Source: Syntrophaceae bacterium UBA6109 (GTDB lineage Bacteria > Desulfobacterota > Syntrophia > Syntrophales > UBA6109). From it: a DNA stretch of 64,000 nt. The stretch spans positions 62,001-126,000 of the forward strand of contig DIWJ01000044.1 in assembly GCA_002428445.1 (NCBI GenBank), given 5' to 3'. Each line of letters begins with the position of its first letter. Position 1 is the first letter of the stretch. This document shows positions 27,150-34,509 of the stretch, in pieces. The notes under the pieces are model-generated. The model did no database searches, had not been told where the DNA came from, and saw only the letters and a list, made by a program, of their open reading frames with translations. A program made the translations under genes and the position numbers.

Positions 27150-28160
27150 ATGGCCCCGAAATCGGACCGCTTCCGGACGATATCCGCTGTCTTTCTTGCC
27201 CTTCTCTTCGTTGCGTCCTGCACCGCGCTGCCTATGAGGACCTCGCGGCCCAAGGGGATCTACCATCGCGTGCAGAAGGGGGAGACGCTCTGGCACATCG
27301 CCCACCTTTACCGCGTCAGCCTGCAGGAGCTCGCCGAGATCAATGACATCGGCGATCCCACCCGGATCGAGGCGGACAGCGTCGTTTTCATCCCGGATCC
27401 CCAGCCCGTTCAGGACGGCGTCTCTGTGACGCTGAAAAGCCGCGAAACGGACGGCGGGAACGGCAAGACGTCACCGCCTGAAAAAGCGGCCCCTGCCGCA
27501 TCCCGCCTGCCGTCGGACAAGCGCGAGATGCGGCAGGCGCCGCCGGGGATTGCGGAAGAGACGATCCGGGACGGAAAGGCCGCTTCGCCGGCCGCCGCTG
27601 CCCGCACCCAGCCGGCCAGGGCGGATAACAAGGCCGTCCGGCTCAAGGAACGGCCGGGGACGGCAAAAGAGCAGGCCGCGCCTTCGTCCGACCGGGGTCC
27701 GGCCGATCGCGCTCCCTCGGTGCGGCAGGAGACGCCGCGGGCGGCGCCTGCTCCTTCCGAATCGGATCAGCCGTCGCTCCAGTTCGATCGCAAGCGCTTC
27801 TCCTGGCCGGTCAGCGGAAGGGTGGCATCCCGCTTCGGCATCCAGTCCAACGGGATGTTCAGCAACGGGATTAAGATCGTCGCGTCGCAGGGGTCCGTGG
27901 TGAAATCGGCCGCCGCCGGAACGGTCATCTATTCTTCCGTGCTGAGAGGCTATGGAGAGACAATCATCGTCCGGCATGAGGATCATTATGCGACCGTTTA
28001 TACGGAGCTTGGAAGCCGGCTGGTCCGGCTGGACGAGCAAGTTAAGAGGGGTGACCGGATAGCCTTCATGGGCGCACCGGGCAGGACGGGCGACGCATTC
28101 ATGATGTTCGAGGTGCGCTACCGCAACAAGGCCCGCAACCCCCTTTTCTTTCTGCCGTGA
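27150..28160 (+). CDS. nlpD: NlpD-like lipoprotein: LysM plus degenerate M23 domain
   Basis: 336 residues. Signal peptide with lipobox VASC, Cys24. A LysM domain (residues about 38-83: YHRVQKGETLWHIAHLYRVS) binds peptidoglycan. A low-complexity Pro/Ala/Arg linker of about 120 residues leads to a C-terminal M23/LytM domain (FSWPVSGRVASRFG, GYGETIIVRHEDHYATVYTE, MFEVRYRNKARNPLFFLP). Zinc ligands are lost: the first His-xGIDI motif reads NGIKI and the HxH motif reads MMF. Such degenerate LytM proteins (NlpD, EnvC) activate cell-wall amidases rather than cut the wall. It follows pcm by three bases. Confidence 0.85.
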   Translation: MAPKSDRFRTISAVFLALLFVASCTALPMRTSRPKGIYHRVQKGETLWHIAHLYRVSLQELAEINDIGDPTRIEADSVVFIPDPQPVQDGVSVTLKSRETDGGNGKTSPPEKAAPAASRLPSDKREMRQAPPGIAEETIRDGKAASPAAAARTQPARADNKAVRLKERPGTAKEQAAPSSDRGPADRAPSVRQETPRAAPAPSESDQPSLQFDRKRFSWPVSGRVASRFGIQSNGMFSNGIKIVASQGSVVKSAAAGTVIYSSVLRGYGETIIVRHEDHYATVYTELGSRLVRLDEQVKRGDRIAFMGAPGRTGDAFMMFEVRYRNKARNPLFFLP

Positions 28161-28185
28161 AGTTCAGGGAAACGAGGAATCTGCT

Positions 28186-29331
28186 GTGCAAGGAAATTTT
28201 GAGCAAGGCCCTATCCGGCCGCCGAGCGAGGCGAAGAGCCTCCTGATTCGACTTACACGTGGCTGCCCGTGGAACAAGTGCGCCTTCTGCCCCACGTATC
28301 GCAGCACAAAATTTTCGATCCGAACCGTGGAAGAAATCAAGGACGACATCCGGACGGCGGCGGCTGCGGCTGAAAAAATCCGCGCGGTCTCTCAAAACTG
28401 CGGCGAAGGCGGGCAGGTCACCGACCGTCTGCTGCACGCGCTTTACGGCCACTGGGTGGAAGACGGCGTCCTTGCTTCCGTGGCCGCGTGGATGTACTTC
28501 GGCGGGCAGTCGGTCTTCCTCCAGGATGCCGATTCCCTCGTCATGAAGACGGACGATGTCGTCGAAATCCTTTCCTGTCTGCGCGAGCATTTTCCCTCGG
28601 TCACCCGCGTGACCACTTACTGCCGCTCGCGGACCGCGGCGCACAAGTCCGTGGAGGATTTCCGCCGCCTCCGCGAGGCCGGTTTGACGCGGATCCACGT
28701 GGGGATGGAGTCGGGCTGCGATGCCCTGCTGGAATTCATCCGCAAGGGGGTGACGGCGCGGCAGCACGTCGAGGCGGGACGCCGGATTCGCGAAGCGGGG
28801 ATCTCCCTGTCCGAGTACGTCATGCCGGGGCTCGGGGGGGCGAAGTGGTCCCGCGATCATGCCGAGCATACCGCGCGGGCCCTGAACCTCATCAACCCCG
28901 ATTTCATCCGGCTGCGGACACTGCATGTCAAACCGGGATCGGACCTGGACGACAGGATGCGTGCCGGCGATTTCGCGCCGATCGGAGATGAGGAGATTCT
29001 CCGGGAGATCCGGGTGTTCATCGAGCATCTGGAGGGTATCACCTCGCGGATCGTGAGCGACCACATCCTGAACCTGCTCGAAGAGCTGGAAGGAAAGCTT
29101 CCCGAAGACAAGGAACGCCTTCTTTCGACCATCGACGGCTTTTTCCGCCTGCCGGAAAGGGACCGGCTCATCTTCCGGGTCGGGCGGAGGACAGGAAGCT
29201 TCCGGAAGCTGTCCGATCTTTCAGATCGGGAACTCTATCGCCGCATCGGAGCGTACGTCGACGGATATGCGCAGAAGGGCGGGGACAGCCTGGAGCGCGA
29301 TCTCGGCCGGACCATGCATCGTTACATATGA
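28186..29331 (+). CDS. Radical SAM protein with a CX4CX2C cluster motif
   Basis: 381 residues from GTG 28186, with GAGG eight bases upstream. The cluster-binding cysteines are in RGCPWNKCAFC, Cys27, Cys32 and Cys35, a CX4CX2C spacing rather than the usual CX3CX2C. Downstream, MYFGGQSVFLQDADSL, RIHVGMESGCDALL and ISLSEYVMPGLGG follow the pattern of the HemN/Elp3-like radical SAM fold. There is no B12 domain. The C-terminal 100 residues are helical and charged. Related proteins are common in deltaproteobacteria with unassigned function. It follows the nlpD-like gene by 25 bases. Confidence 0.8.
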   Translation: MQGNFEQGPIRPPSEAKSLLIRLTRGCPWNKCAFCPTYRSTKFSIRTVEEIKDDIRTAAAAAEKIRAVSQNCGEGGQVTDRLLHALYGHWVEDGVLASVAAWMYFGGQSVFLQDADSLVMKTDDVVEILSCLREHFPSVTRVTTYCRSRTAAHKSVEDFRRLREAGLTRIHVGMESGCDALLEFIRKGVTARQHVEAGRRIREAGISLSEYVMPGLGGAKWSRDHAEHTARALNLINPDFIRLRTLHVKPGSDLDDRMRAGDFAPIGDEEILREIRVFIEHLEGITSRIVSDHILNLLEELEGKLPEDKERLLSTIDGFFRLPERDRLIFRVGRRTGSFRKLSDLSDRELYRRIGAYVDGYAQKGGDSLERDLGRTMHRYI

Positions 29332-29351
29332 CGGTCCTTTTGCTATAAATG

Positions 29352-29380
29352 TTGACGGGATGCAAAGAACGTGATAGCCT
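29352..29380 (+). promoter_or_regulatory. Candidate sigma70 promoter for carD
   Basis: TTGACG, a 17-bp spacer and TAGCCT, about 43 bases upstream of the carD start. Confidence 0.45.
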
Positions 29381-29422
29381 GCTACGTTCAAAAATCTGGT
29401 AAGGTTCTGGTAAGGTTACTCT

Positions 29423-29935
29423 ATGGGAACAATGGGCATGTGCATCAAGATGTTTAAGGTAGGCGATCTGGCCGTTTACCCGGCGCAGGGTGTCGGCGTG
29501 ATCGAAGCAATCGAAAACCGCGAAGTCATGGGCAACAGACAGCAGTACTATATCATGAAAATCATGGGCAACGGGATGAAGATCATGATCCCCATGGACA
29601 GCGCCAAGGCGGTCGGTCTTCGGGAACTCATTCATGCGAGGGAAATTCCGAAGATCTATGCGATCCTGCGAAACAAGAACGTGACGATCGACAAACAGAC
29701 CTGGAACAAGCGGTATCGGGAATACCTCGAGAAGATCAAGACAGGGTCCGTTTATGAAATCGCCAGGGTGTTGCGCGACCTCCTCATCCTCAAGACCGAC
29801 AAGAATCTTTCCTTCGGCGAACGGAAGATGATGGACACGGCGAAGAGCCTGCTGATCAAGGAGATCTCCATCGCCAGCAATTCCGATGAAGCGAAGATCG
29901 AAGAAGACTTGAAGAAAATATTCACCTTGCAGTAA
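29423..29935 (+). CDS. carD: CarD family transcriptional regulator (RNA polymerase-binding)
   Basis: 170 residues. The N-terminal RNA polymerase-interacting domain (residues about 10-65) starts FKVGDLAVYPAQGVGVIEAI, as in CarD/CdnL, and contains the YYIMKI...IMIPMDSA segment. The C-terminal helical DNA-binding domain follows (WNKRYREYLEKIKTGSVYEI onward). CarD stabilises the open promoter complex, often at rRNA promoters. The start at 29423 has AAGG seven bases upstream; internal Mets at 29432 and 29450 lack sites, so a ten-residue extension before the fold is likely real. It has its own candidate promoter. Confidence 0.92.
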   Translation: MGTMGMCIKMFKVGDLAVYPAQGVGVIEAIENREVMGNRQQYYIMKIMGNGMKIMIPMDSAKAVGLRELIHAREIPKIYAILRNKNVTIDKQTWNKRYREYLEKIKTGSVYEIARVLRDLLILKTDKNLSFGERKMMDTAKSLLIKEISIASNSDEAKIEEDLKKIFTLQ

Positions 29936-30040
29936 CACTCCCTTTGCTTTCATCCGGTGCAGTTCAAGACCCGTGACATGGGCGGTATCCCGTATGAGGA
30001 AAGGGGATATCGGTCTTTGTTTCATAACCAAAAAAACGGA

Positions 30041-30050
30041 AAGGAGGTGA
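30041..30050 (+). promoter_or_regulatory. Perfect Shine-Dalgarno deciding a TTG start for yacL
   Basis: AAGGAGGTGA is fully complementary to the 16S rRNA 3-prime end and sits six bases before TTG 30057. No ATG or GTG lies near enough to use it. Confidence 0.75.
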
Positions 30051-30056
30051 ACTGTT

Positions 30057-31064
30057 TTGATCATAAGGCTTCTGTTGTTTCTGGCGTGTACCGTGAGCGG
30101 CTATTTTATTGTTTATAGCTATTATGGTTTCCCCTGGTCATTGGTCGGTCTTTTGCTCGGCGCGCTCATCGCCTTCATTGTCATGAAAGTTGAACAGGCC
30201 ATCCGGAAGGTACCGTTGCGCACCATCTTCGGCGGCGTGGCTGGTATGATCGTCGGTCTGCTTATCGCATTCCTCCTGGCCTACGGGCTGAGTTTCGTCA
30301 GCAATATCACCGAAAAGCAGTATGTGGTTCCCTGGGTCTATACCCTGTTGATCGGCGTCATGGGATATCTCGGGCTCGTACTCGGCTCCAAGAAAATCGA
30401 AGAATTTCACTTTCTCGGTTTTGCCGGCAAGGGAGCGGGCGACTACCGCATCCTCGACACGAGCGTGGTTGTCGACGGCCGGATCGCGGATGTCTGTGAG
30501 ACGGGCTTTGTCGAGGGGACGCTCATTGTTCCCCGTTTTGTGCTCGAGGAGCTTCAGTTGATTGCCGATTCCGCCGACTCTCTGAAGCGGTCGCGCGGCC
30601 GGAGAGGGCTCGATATCCTGGGCCGGATGCAGCGAATGGCCGGCGTGTATATCGAGATCGTCGATCAGGACTTCCCGAAGGTCAAAGGGGTGGACGCGAA
30701 GCTGGTGGCCCTGGCGAAGAAGATGAACGGGAAGATTCTGACGAACGACTTCAACCTGAACAAGGTTGCGGAACTGCAGGGAATCAAGATCCTCAACGTC
30801 AACGAGCTTGCCAATGCGCTCAAACCCGTCGTGCTGCCGGGTGAAATGATGACGGTGAAAGTCATCCGCGAAGGGAAGGAGCCGGGACAGGGAGTGGCTT
30901 ACCTCGACGACGGCACGATGATCATCGTGGACGGCGGCAACAGGTTTGTGGGCAACACCGTGGACGTCGTCGTGACGAGCGTACTCCAGACGACGGCGGG
31001 CCGGATGATTTTTTCCGAACTCAAGGGCGCGGACAGGAAAGCGTACGAGCGGGTGAAAAGCTGA
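30057..31064 (+). CDS. yacL: PIN-TRAM domain membrane protein, YacL type
   Basis: 335 residues from a TTG start. Four hydrophobic helices fill residues 1-115, followed by a PIN nuclease domain (ILDTSVVVDGRIADVCETGF, acidic residues Asp at DTS and DGR; TNDFNLNKVAELQGI near residue 235) and a C-terminal TRAM domain (VKVIREGKEPGQGVAYLDDG onward). This matches the YacL family of membrane-anchored putative RNases. The order carD-yacL-ispD-ispF-gltX resembles the radA-disA-yacL-ispD-ispF-gltX region known from Bacillus. The RNA target is unknown. Confidence 0.9.
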   Translation: MIIRLLLFLACTVSGYFIVYSYYGFPWSLVGLLLGALIAFIVMKVEQAIRKVPLRTIFGGVAGMIVGLLIAFLLAYGLSFVSNITEKQYVVPWVYTLLIGVMGYLGLVLGSKKIEEFHFLGFAGKGAGDYRILDTSVVVDGRIADVCETGFVEGTLIVPRFVLEELQLIADSADSLKRSRGRRGLDILGRMQRMAGVYIEIVDQDFPKVKGVDAKLVALAKKMNGKILTNDFNLNKVAELQGIKILNVNELANALKPVVLPGEMMTVKVIREGKEPGQGVAYLDDGTMIIVDGGNRFVGNTVDVVVTSVLQTTAGRMIFSELKGADRKAYERVKS

Positions 31065-31067
31065 CAT

Positions 31068-31112
31068 CCTCCCTGGGGATCGATGATCTCCGAAGCGAGG
31101 CCCGGAGACCAT
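31068..31112 (+). repeat. Dispersed repeat family 1, copy F (degenerate 3-prime half)
   Basis: CTCCCTGGGGATCGATGATC, then TCCGAAGCGAGGCCCGGAGA, aligns with the consensus second half from CTTCCTTGGGGATCGAAGAT through the second hairpin, here reduced to TCTCCG/CGGAGA. It begins three bases after the yacL stop and is followed at once by a family 2 repeat. Confidence 0.5.
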
Positions 31113-31123
31113 CCAGAACGTCT

Positions 31124-31230
31124 GCCTGCTGCGTTGCCCTCATCCTTCGCCATTCGGCGTACATCCCGGTACGCCGCACGGCTCGGGATTTCGGGGGCCT
31201 TGCATCGAGGCCTTTTTGAACAGCCTCAGA
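31124..31230 (-). repeat. Dispersed repeat family 2, truncated copy (reverse orientation)
   Basis: The reverse complement of this stretch matches the element at 61390-61549 from AGG(C/T)TGTTCAAAAA through TGCAAGG...GAAATCC to GATGA...ACGCAGCAG. It has an internal perfect 8-bp stem CGGCGTAC/GTACGCCG. The outer terminal repeats are missing. It lies between yacL and ispD. Confidence 0.7.
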
Positions 31231-31249
31231 AAACGTGGAGAGCGTTTCT

Positions 31250-31960
31250 GTGGGAACGGTGGCGATTATCCCGGCGGCGGGGTCCGGAAAACGCATGGGA
31301 CTGCCGACGGCCAAGCAGTTTCTGCCGGTTGCCGGCGAGCCGATCCTCGCCCGCACGCTCCGGATCTTCGAAAAATCCCCGGTCATCGACGAAATCGTCC
31401 TGGTCGTTCCGGAGGCGGAGATTTCCTGCGTCCGCGGGATGGTGGGGGACGTCGGGGCCGGCAAGGTCGCGAAGATTGTCCCGGGCGGACTGCAGCGGCA
31501 GGATTCCGTACAGCGCGGCCTGGAGGCGGCGGACCGCGTCCACGATCTCGTCGTGATCCATGACGCCGTGCGGCCGTTCCTGACGCCGGGACTTCTTGCG
31601 GACGTCGTGTCTGCCGGGCGCCGCCACGGCGCCGCCACGCTTGGGATCCCGGCGAAGGACACGGTCAAGGAGGCGGATCGGGAAGGCTGGATTGTCAGGA
31701 CGCTCGACCGCAGCCGGCTCTGGCTGACGCAGACGCCCCAGGTTTTTCGGAGGGACCTCCTTGACCGGGCTTATGCGGCCGCGACGGCGGAAGGTTTTAC
31801 CGGTACCGACGACGCCGTACTGGTGGAGCGGATCGGGGTGCCCGTGAAGATTGTCCCGGGTTCCGAGGACAACCTCAAGATTACGACCCCCGAAGATCTT
31901 CGGTCTGCAGAGGCCGCTTTCCGGCGCCGGGACGACGCGAAGGCATCACACGGCCGATGA
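31250..31960 (+). CDS. ispD: 2-C-methyl-D-erythritol 4-phosphate cytidylyltransferase
   Basis: 236 residues from GTG 31250, with GGAG about ten bases upstream; GTG 31235 would add five residues. Cytidylyltransferase motifs: IIPAAGSGKRMG, KQFLPVAGEPIL, GGLQRQDSVQRGL, IHDAVRPFL, PAKDTVKEAD, LTQTPQVF and TDDAVLVE, KITTPEDL. It makes CDP-methylerythritol in the non-mevalonate isoprenoid pathway, followed by ispF downstream. The catalytic Arg and Lys of the Gly-rich loop and the DAVRP segment are present. The 5-prime leader contains repeat copies of both families. Confidence 0.94.
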   Translation: MGTVAIIPAAGSGKRMGLPTAKQFLPVAGEPILARTLRIFEKSPVIDEIVLVVPEAEISCVRGMVGDVGAGKVAKIVPGGLQRQDSVQRGLEAADRVHDLVVIHDAVRPFLTPGLLADVVSAGRRHGAATLGIPAKDTVKEADREGWIVRTLDRSRLWLTQTPQVFRRDLLDRAYAAATAEGFTGTDDAVLVERIGVPVKIVPGSEDNLKITTPEDLRSAEAAFRRRDDAKASHGR

Positions 31961-31988
31961 CGGACGGAACGGGACGGGAGCAACAACG

Positions 31989-32462
31989 ATGAGAACAGGG
32001 TTCGGCTATGACAGTCACCGCCTGGTTCCGGGCAGGAGGCTCATCCTCGGTGGCGTCCAGATTCCCCATGAAACCGGGCTGCTTGGTCACTCGGATGCGG
32101 ATGTGCTTGTCCACGCCGTCTGCGATGCGGTGATCGGGGCCATGGCCTGCGGAGACATCGGCCGCCTGTTCCCCGATACGGATTCGGCCTATCGCGATAT
32201 TTCGAGTCTGAAACTTCTCGAACGGGTTCGTGTTCTGGCGGAGGAAAAGGGATTCCGCGTCTGCAACGTGGATTCGACGATCGTTCTCGAAAAGCCGAAG
32301 CTGCAGGGATATATCGACGGCATGGCGAACCATATTGCATCGGCGTTGGGGATCGCCGCGGGATGCGTCAACGTCAAGGCCAAAACGAACGAGGGCATGG
32401 GATTCGTCGGCCGTTGTGAAGGGATCGCGGCCTTTGCCGTCGTCCTGCTGGAAGAATGCTGA
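31989..32462 (+). CDS. ispF: 2-C-methyl-D-erythritol 2,4-cyclodiphosphate synthase
   Basis: 157 residues, the normal family length. Signatures: GFGYDSHRL with the metal-binding Asp and His, LGGVQIPHETGLLGHSDADVLVHAVCDA, GDIGRLFPDTD, and KAKTNEGMGFVGRCEGIAAF. It cyclises CDP-methylerythritol 2-phosphate and is a trimeric zinc enzyme. ATG 31989 was chosen over the long upstream open frame, which overlaps ispD, because the fold starts here and GGGAG precedes it. 28 bases separate it from ispD. Confidence 0.95.
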   Translation: MRTGFGYDSHRLVPGRRLILGGVQIPHETGLLGHSDADVLVHAVCDAVIGAMACGDIGRLFPDTDSAYRDISSLKLLERVRVLAEEKGFRVCNVDSTIVLEKPKLQGYIDGMANHIASALGIAAGCVNVKAKTNEGMGFVGRCEGIAAFAVVLLEEC

Positions 32463-32471
32463 GGTCGGACG

Positions 32472-33923
32472 ATGTCCGTTTCATTACGATTGCGATTCGC
32501 TCCCTCTCCCACGGGGGAGCTCCATGTGGGGAACGCCCGGACGGCGGCGCTGAACTGGCTCTTCGCCAGGAGCTGCGGAGGGACCTTCGTCCTGCGGATC
32601 GAGGATACGGATCGGGAACGCTCTACGGACGCATTTGCCGCCGGGATCTGCGACGATCTGCACTGGCTGGGGATCGAGTGGGACGAAGGACCAGGGCGCG
32701 GAGGCGCCTGCGGCCCCTATCGGCAGAGCGAGCGCTTCGATCTCTACGAGCGGTATCTCGCAAGGCTTCGAGAGGACGGCGCCGTTTATCCCTGCTACTG
32801 CACCGAAGGGGAACTGGAGGAGGAGCGATCTCTGCAGCTGGCCCGGCGCGTCGCACCCCGTTACAATGGGAAGTGCCGGAACCTGACGCCCGATCAGCGA
32901 AGGTCGGAAGAGGAGCGGGGCAGGAAGCCGGCCTGGCGTTTCCGCAGCGCGCCGGCGGCGCTTTCTTTCGACGATCTGATCCGCGGGACCGTCAAGTTCG
33001 AAGGGGCCGACATCGGGGACTTCATCATCGTCCGCTCCAGCGGGCTTCCCGCGTACAATTTCGCCGTGGTCGTGGATGATCACCTGATGCGGATCTCGCA
33101 CGTGATCCGCGGCGAAGACCACCTTTCCAATACGGCGCCGCAGCTGATGCTCTACCGGGCCCTCGGATTCGATCCGCCCGTCTTCGCGCACCACTCGCTC
33201 GTCCTGGGCGCCGATCATGCAAAACTGAGCAAGCGCCACGGCGCGGTGTCCGTGCGGGCCTTCCGGAACGAGGGGTTTCTCCCCGAGGCGCTGCTGAATT
33301 ATCTTGCCCTGCTGGGCGGATCCGTCGCGGAGGGGAAAGAGATCGGTTCGTCCGCGGAGTTGATTGCCGCGTTTTCCCTGGACCGCCTGGGAAAAGGCGG
33401 CGCCGTCTTCGATGAGGACAAATTGAAATGGCTCAACGCGGCGCACCTGAAACGGATCGACGGAGACCGGCTTGTCGAATTGCTTCTGCCCTTTTCCGGG
33501 GAGGCCGGCAAGCGGATGGCGGATGAGGACCGCAACCGGTTTCGAAGGGTCGCAGAGGCCTGCAGGGACAATCTGCGGACCCTCGCGGATATCGCGCCGC
33601 TCGTCGAAATCTTCGATCCGCTGCGCTTCTCTCCGGCGCCGGAGTCCCTCCGAACGGCGGGCCGGGAGGGGGAGGTCCTTGCCGCTTTCCTGGAGGGTTT
33701 TCGCCAGGTGCCGGCCGGCGACGGATATTTCCGGCGCGTCGTTCGCTACGCCGAGGAACGAACGGGCCGGAAAGGGAGAAGGCTTCTCCTGCCTCTGCGC
33801 CTTGCTCTGACGGGGCGAAGCGACGGTCCGGAACTCGAACGGATTGTTGCGCTCCTGGGAAGTGAGGACGCACTGGCGCGGATTGAAAAAGCCCTGAACT
33901 TCGAGGGAGGGTCCAGGATATGA
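32472..33923 (+). CDS. gltX: Glutamyl-tRNA synthetase
   Basis: 483 residues, class I synthetase. The HIGH motif is in RFAPSPTGELHVGNARTAAL; the KMSKS equivalent is KLSKRHG near residue 255. RIEDTDRERS and VIRGEDHLSNTAPQLMLY are typical of GltX. The residue pattern around YPCYCTEGELEEER lacks the four-cysteine zinc site of some GluRS. GAGG lies seven bases upstream of the start. The stop overlaps the next gene (ATGA). Whether it charges tRNA-Gln as well cannot be judged from the sequence here. Confidence 0.95.
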   Translation: MSVSLRLRFAPSPTGELHVGNARTAALNWLFARSCGGTFVLRIEDTDRERSTDAFAAGICDDLHWLGIEWDEGPGRGGACGPYRQSERFDLYERYLARLREDGAVYPCYCTEGELEEERSLQLARRVAPRYNGKCRNLTPDQRRSEEERGRKPAWRFRSAPAALSFDDLIRGTVKFEGADIGDFIIVRSSGLPAYNFAVVVDDHLMRISHVIRGEDHLSNTAPQLMLYRALGFDPPVFAHHSLVLGADHAKLSKRHGAVSVRAFRNEGFLPEALLNYLALLGGSVAEGKEIGSSAELIAAFSLDRLGKGGAVFDEDKLKWLNAAHLKRIDGDRLVELLLPFSGEAGKRMADEDRNRFRRVAEACRDNLRTLADIAPLVEIFDPLRFSPAPESLRTAGREGEVLAAFLEGFRQVPAGDGYFRRVVRYAEERTGRKGRRLLLPLRLALTGRSDGPELERIVALLGSEDALARIEKALNFEGGSRI

Positions 33924-34384
33924 AGAGACCGGATATCCGGAAACGCCGCTGCCCGGAGGCTCGTCCGTCCGGCTTCAAAGGTTGCGCGTTCGTTGTTGCG
34001 GCGCTCCTGTTGCTTCTTTCCGGCTGCGGTGCACCGAAGCCGGTCCTCTATCCGAACGATCATCTCAAACGCGTGGGGGACGGGCAGGCGCAGCGGGATA
34101 TCGAAACCTGCGAGCAGCTTGCAGCAGAATATGTCCAATCCGAAGCCGGCAAGGATACGCTGAAAAATACGGCCGGAGGGGCCGCCGGCGGGGCCGTAGT
34201 CGGAGGGGCCGTCGGCGCTGTGACGGGCCATCTGGGCAGGGGAATCGGCGTCGGCGCAGCCGCCGGGGCCGCAGCGGGTCTGGTCAAGAGTGCTTCCGAT
34301 GCAGGGAAGCCGTCCCCCGTGCATCGGCAATTCGTCGAGAGGTGCCTGAGGGAGAAGGGCTACGAGACCATCGGTTGGCAGTGA
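33920..34384 (+). CDS. Glycine-zipper lipoprotein
   Basis: 154 residues. A basic n-region of about 20 residues precedes a hydrophobic signal ending in the lipobox LLSGC. The middle region (residues about 90-125) is a glycine-zipper membrane segment (NTAGGAAGGAVVGGAVGAVT onward), as in SlyB/Rick17kDa-type outer-membrane lipoproteins. Cysteines in IETCEQ and ERCLREKGYE flank it and could form a disulphide. Translationally coupled to gltX (ATGA overlap). A strong terminator follows. Function unknown, probably envelope-structural. Confidence 0.75.
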   Translation: MKRPDIRKRRCPEARPSGFKGCAFVVAALLLLLSGCGAPKPVLYPNDHLKRVGDGQAQRDIETCEQLAAEYVQSEAGKDTLKNTAGGAAGGAVVGGAVGAVTGHLGRGIGVGAAAGAAAGLVKSASDAGKPSPVHRQFVERCLREKGYETIGWQ

Positions 34385-34416
34385 TCGGCCATCAGGGCCG
34401 GAAGGTCTGGGGCAGC

Positions 34417-34457
34417 GAAAAAGGGCGGGGAAGAAGATCCCCGCCCTTTTATTATTT
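34417..34457 (+). terminator. Strong, probably bidirectional terminator
   Basis: AAAAGGGCGGGGA and TCCCCGCCCTTTT form a 13-bp stem with a six-base loop, followed by ATTATTT; the opposite strand also ends in a T run. It lies between the convergent lipoprotein and carboxyltransferase genes. Confidence 0.9.
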
Positions 34458-34509
34458 CCAGGTGGCCCGTCCCGTCTTTGAGAGCTCTTCCGCAAAATCC
34501 CCGGGAGGT

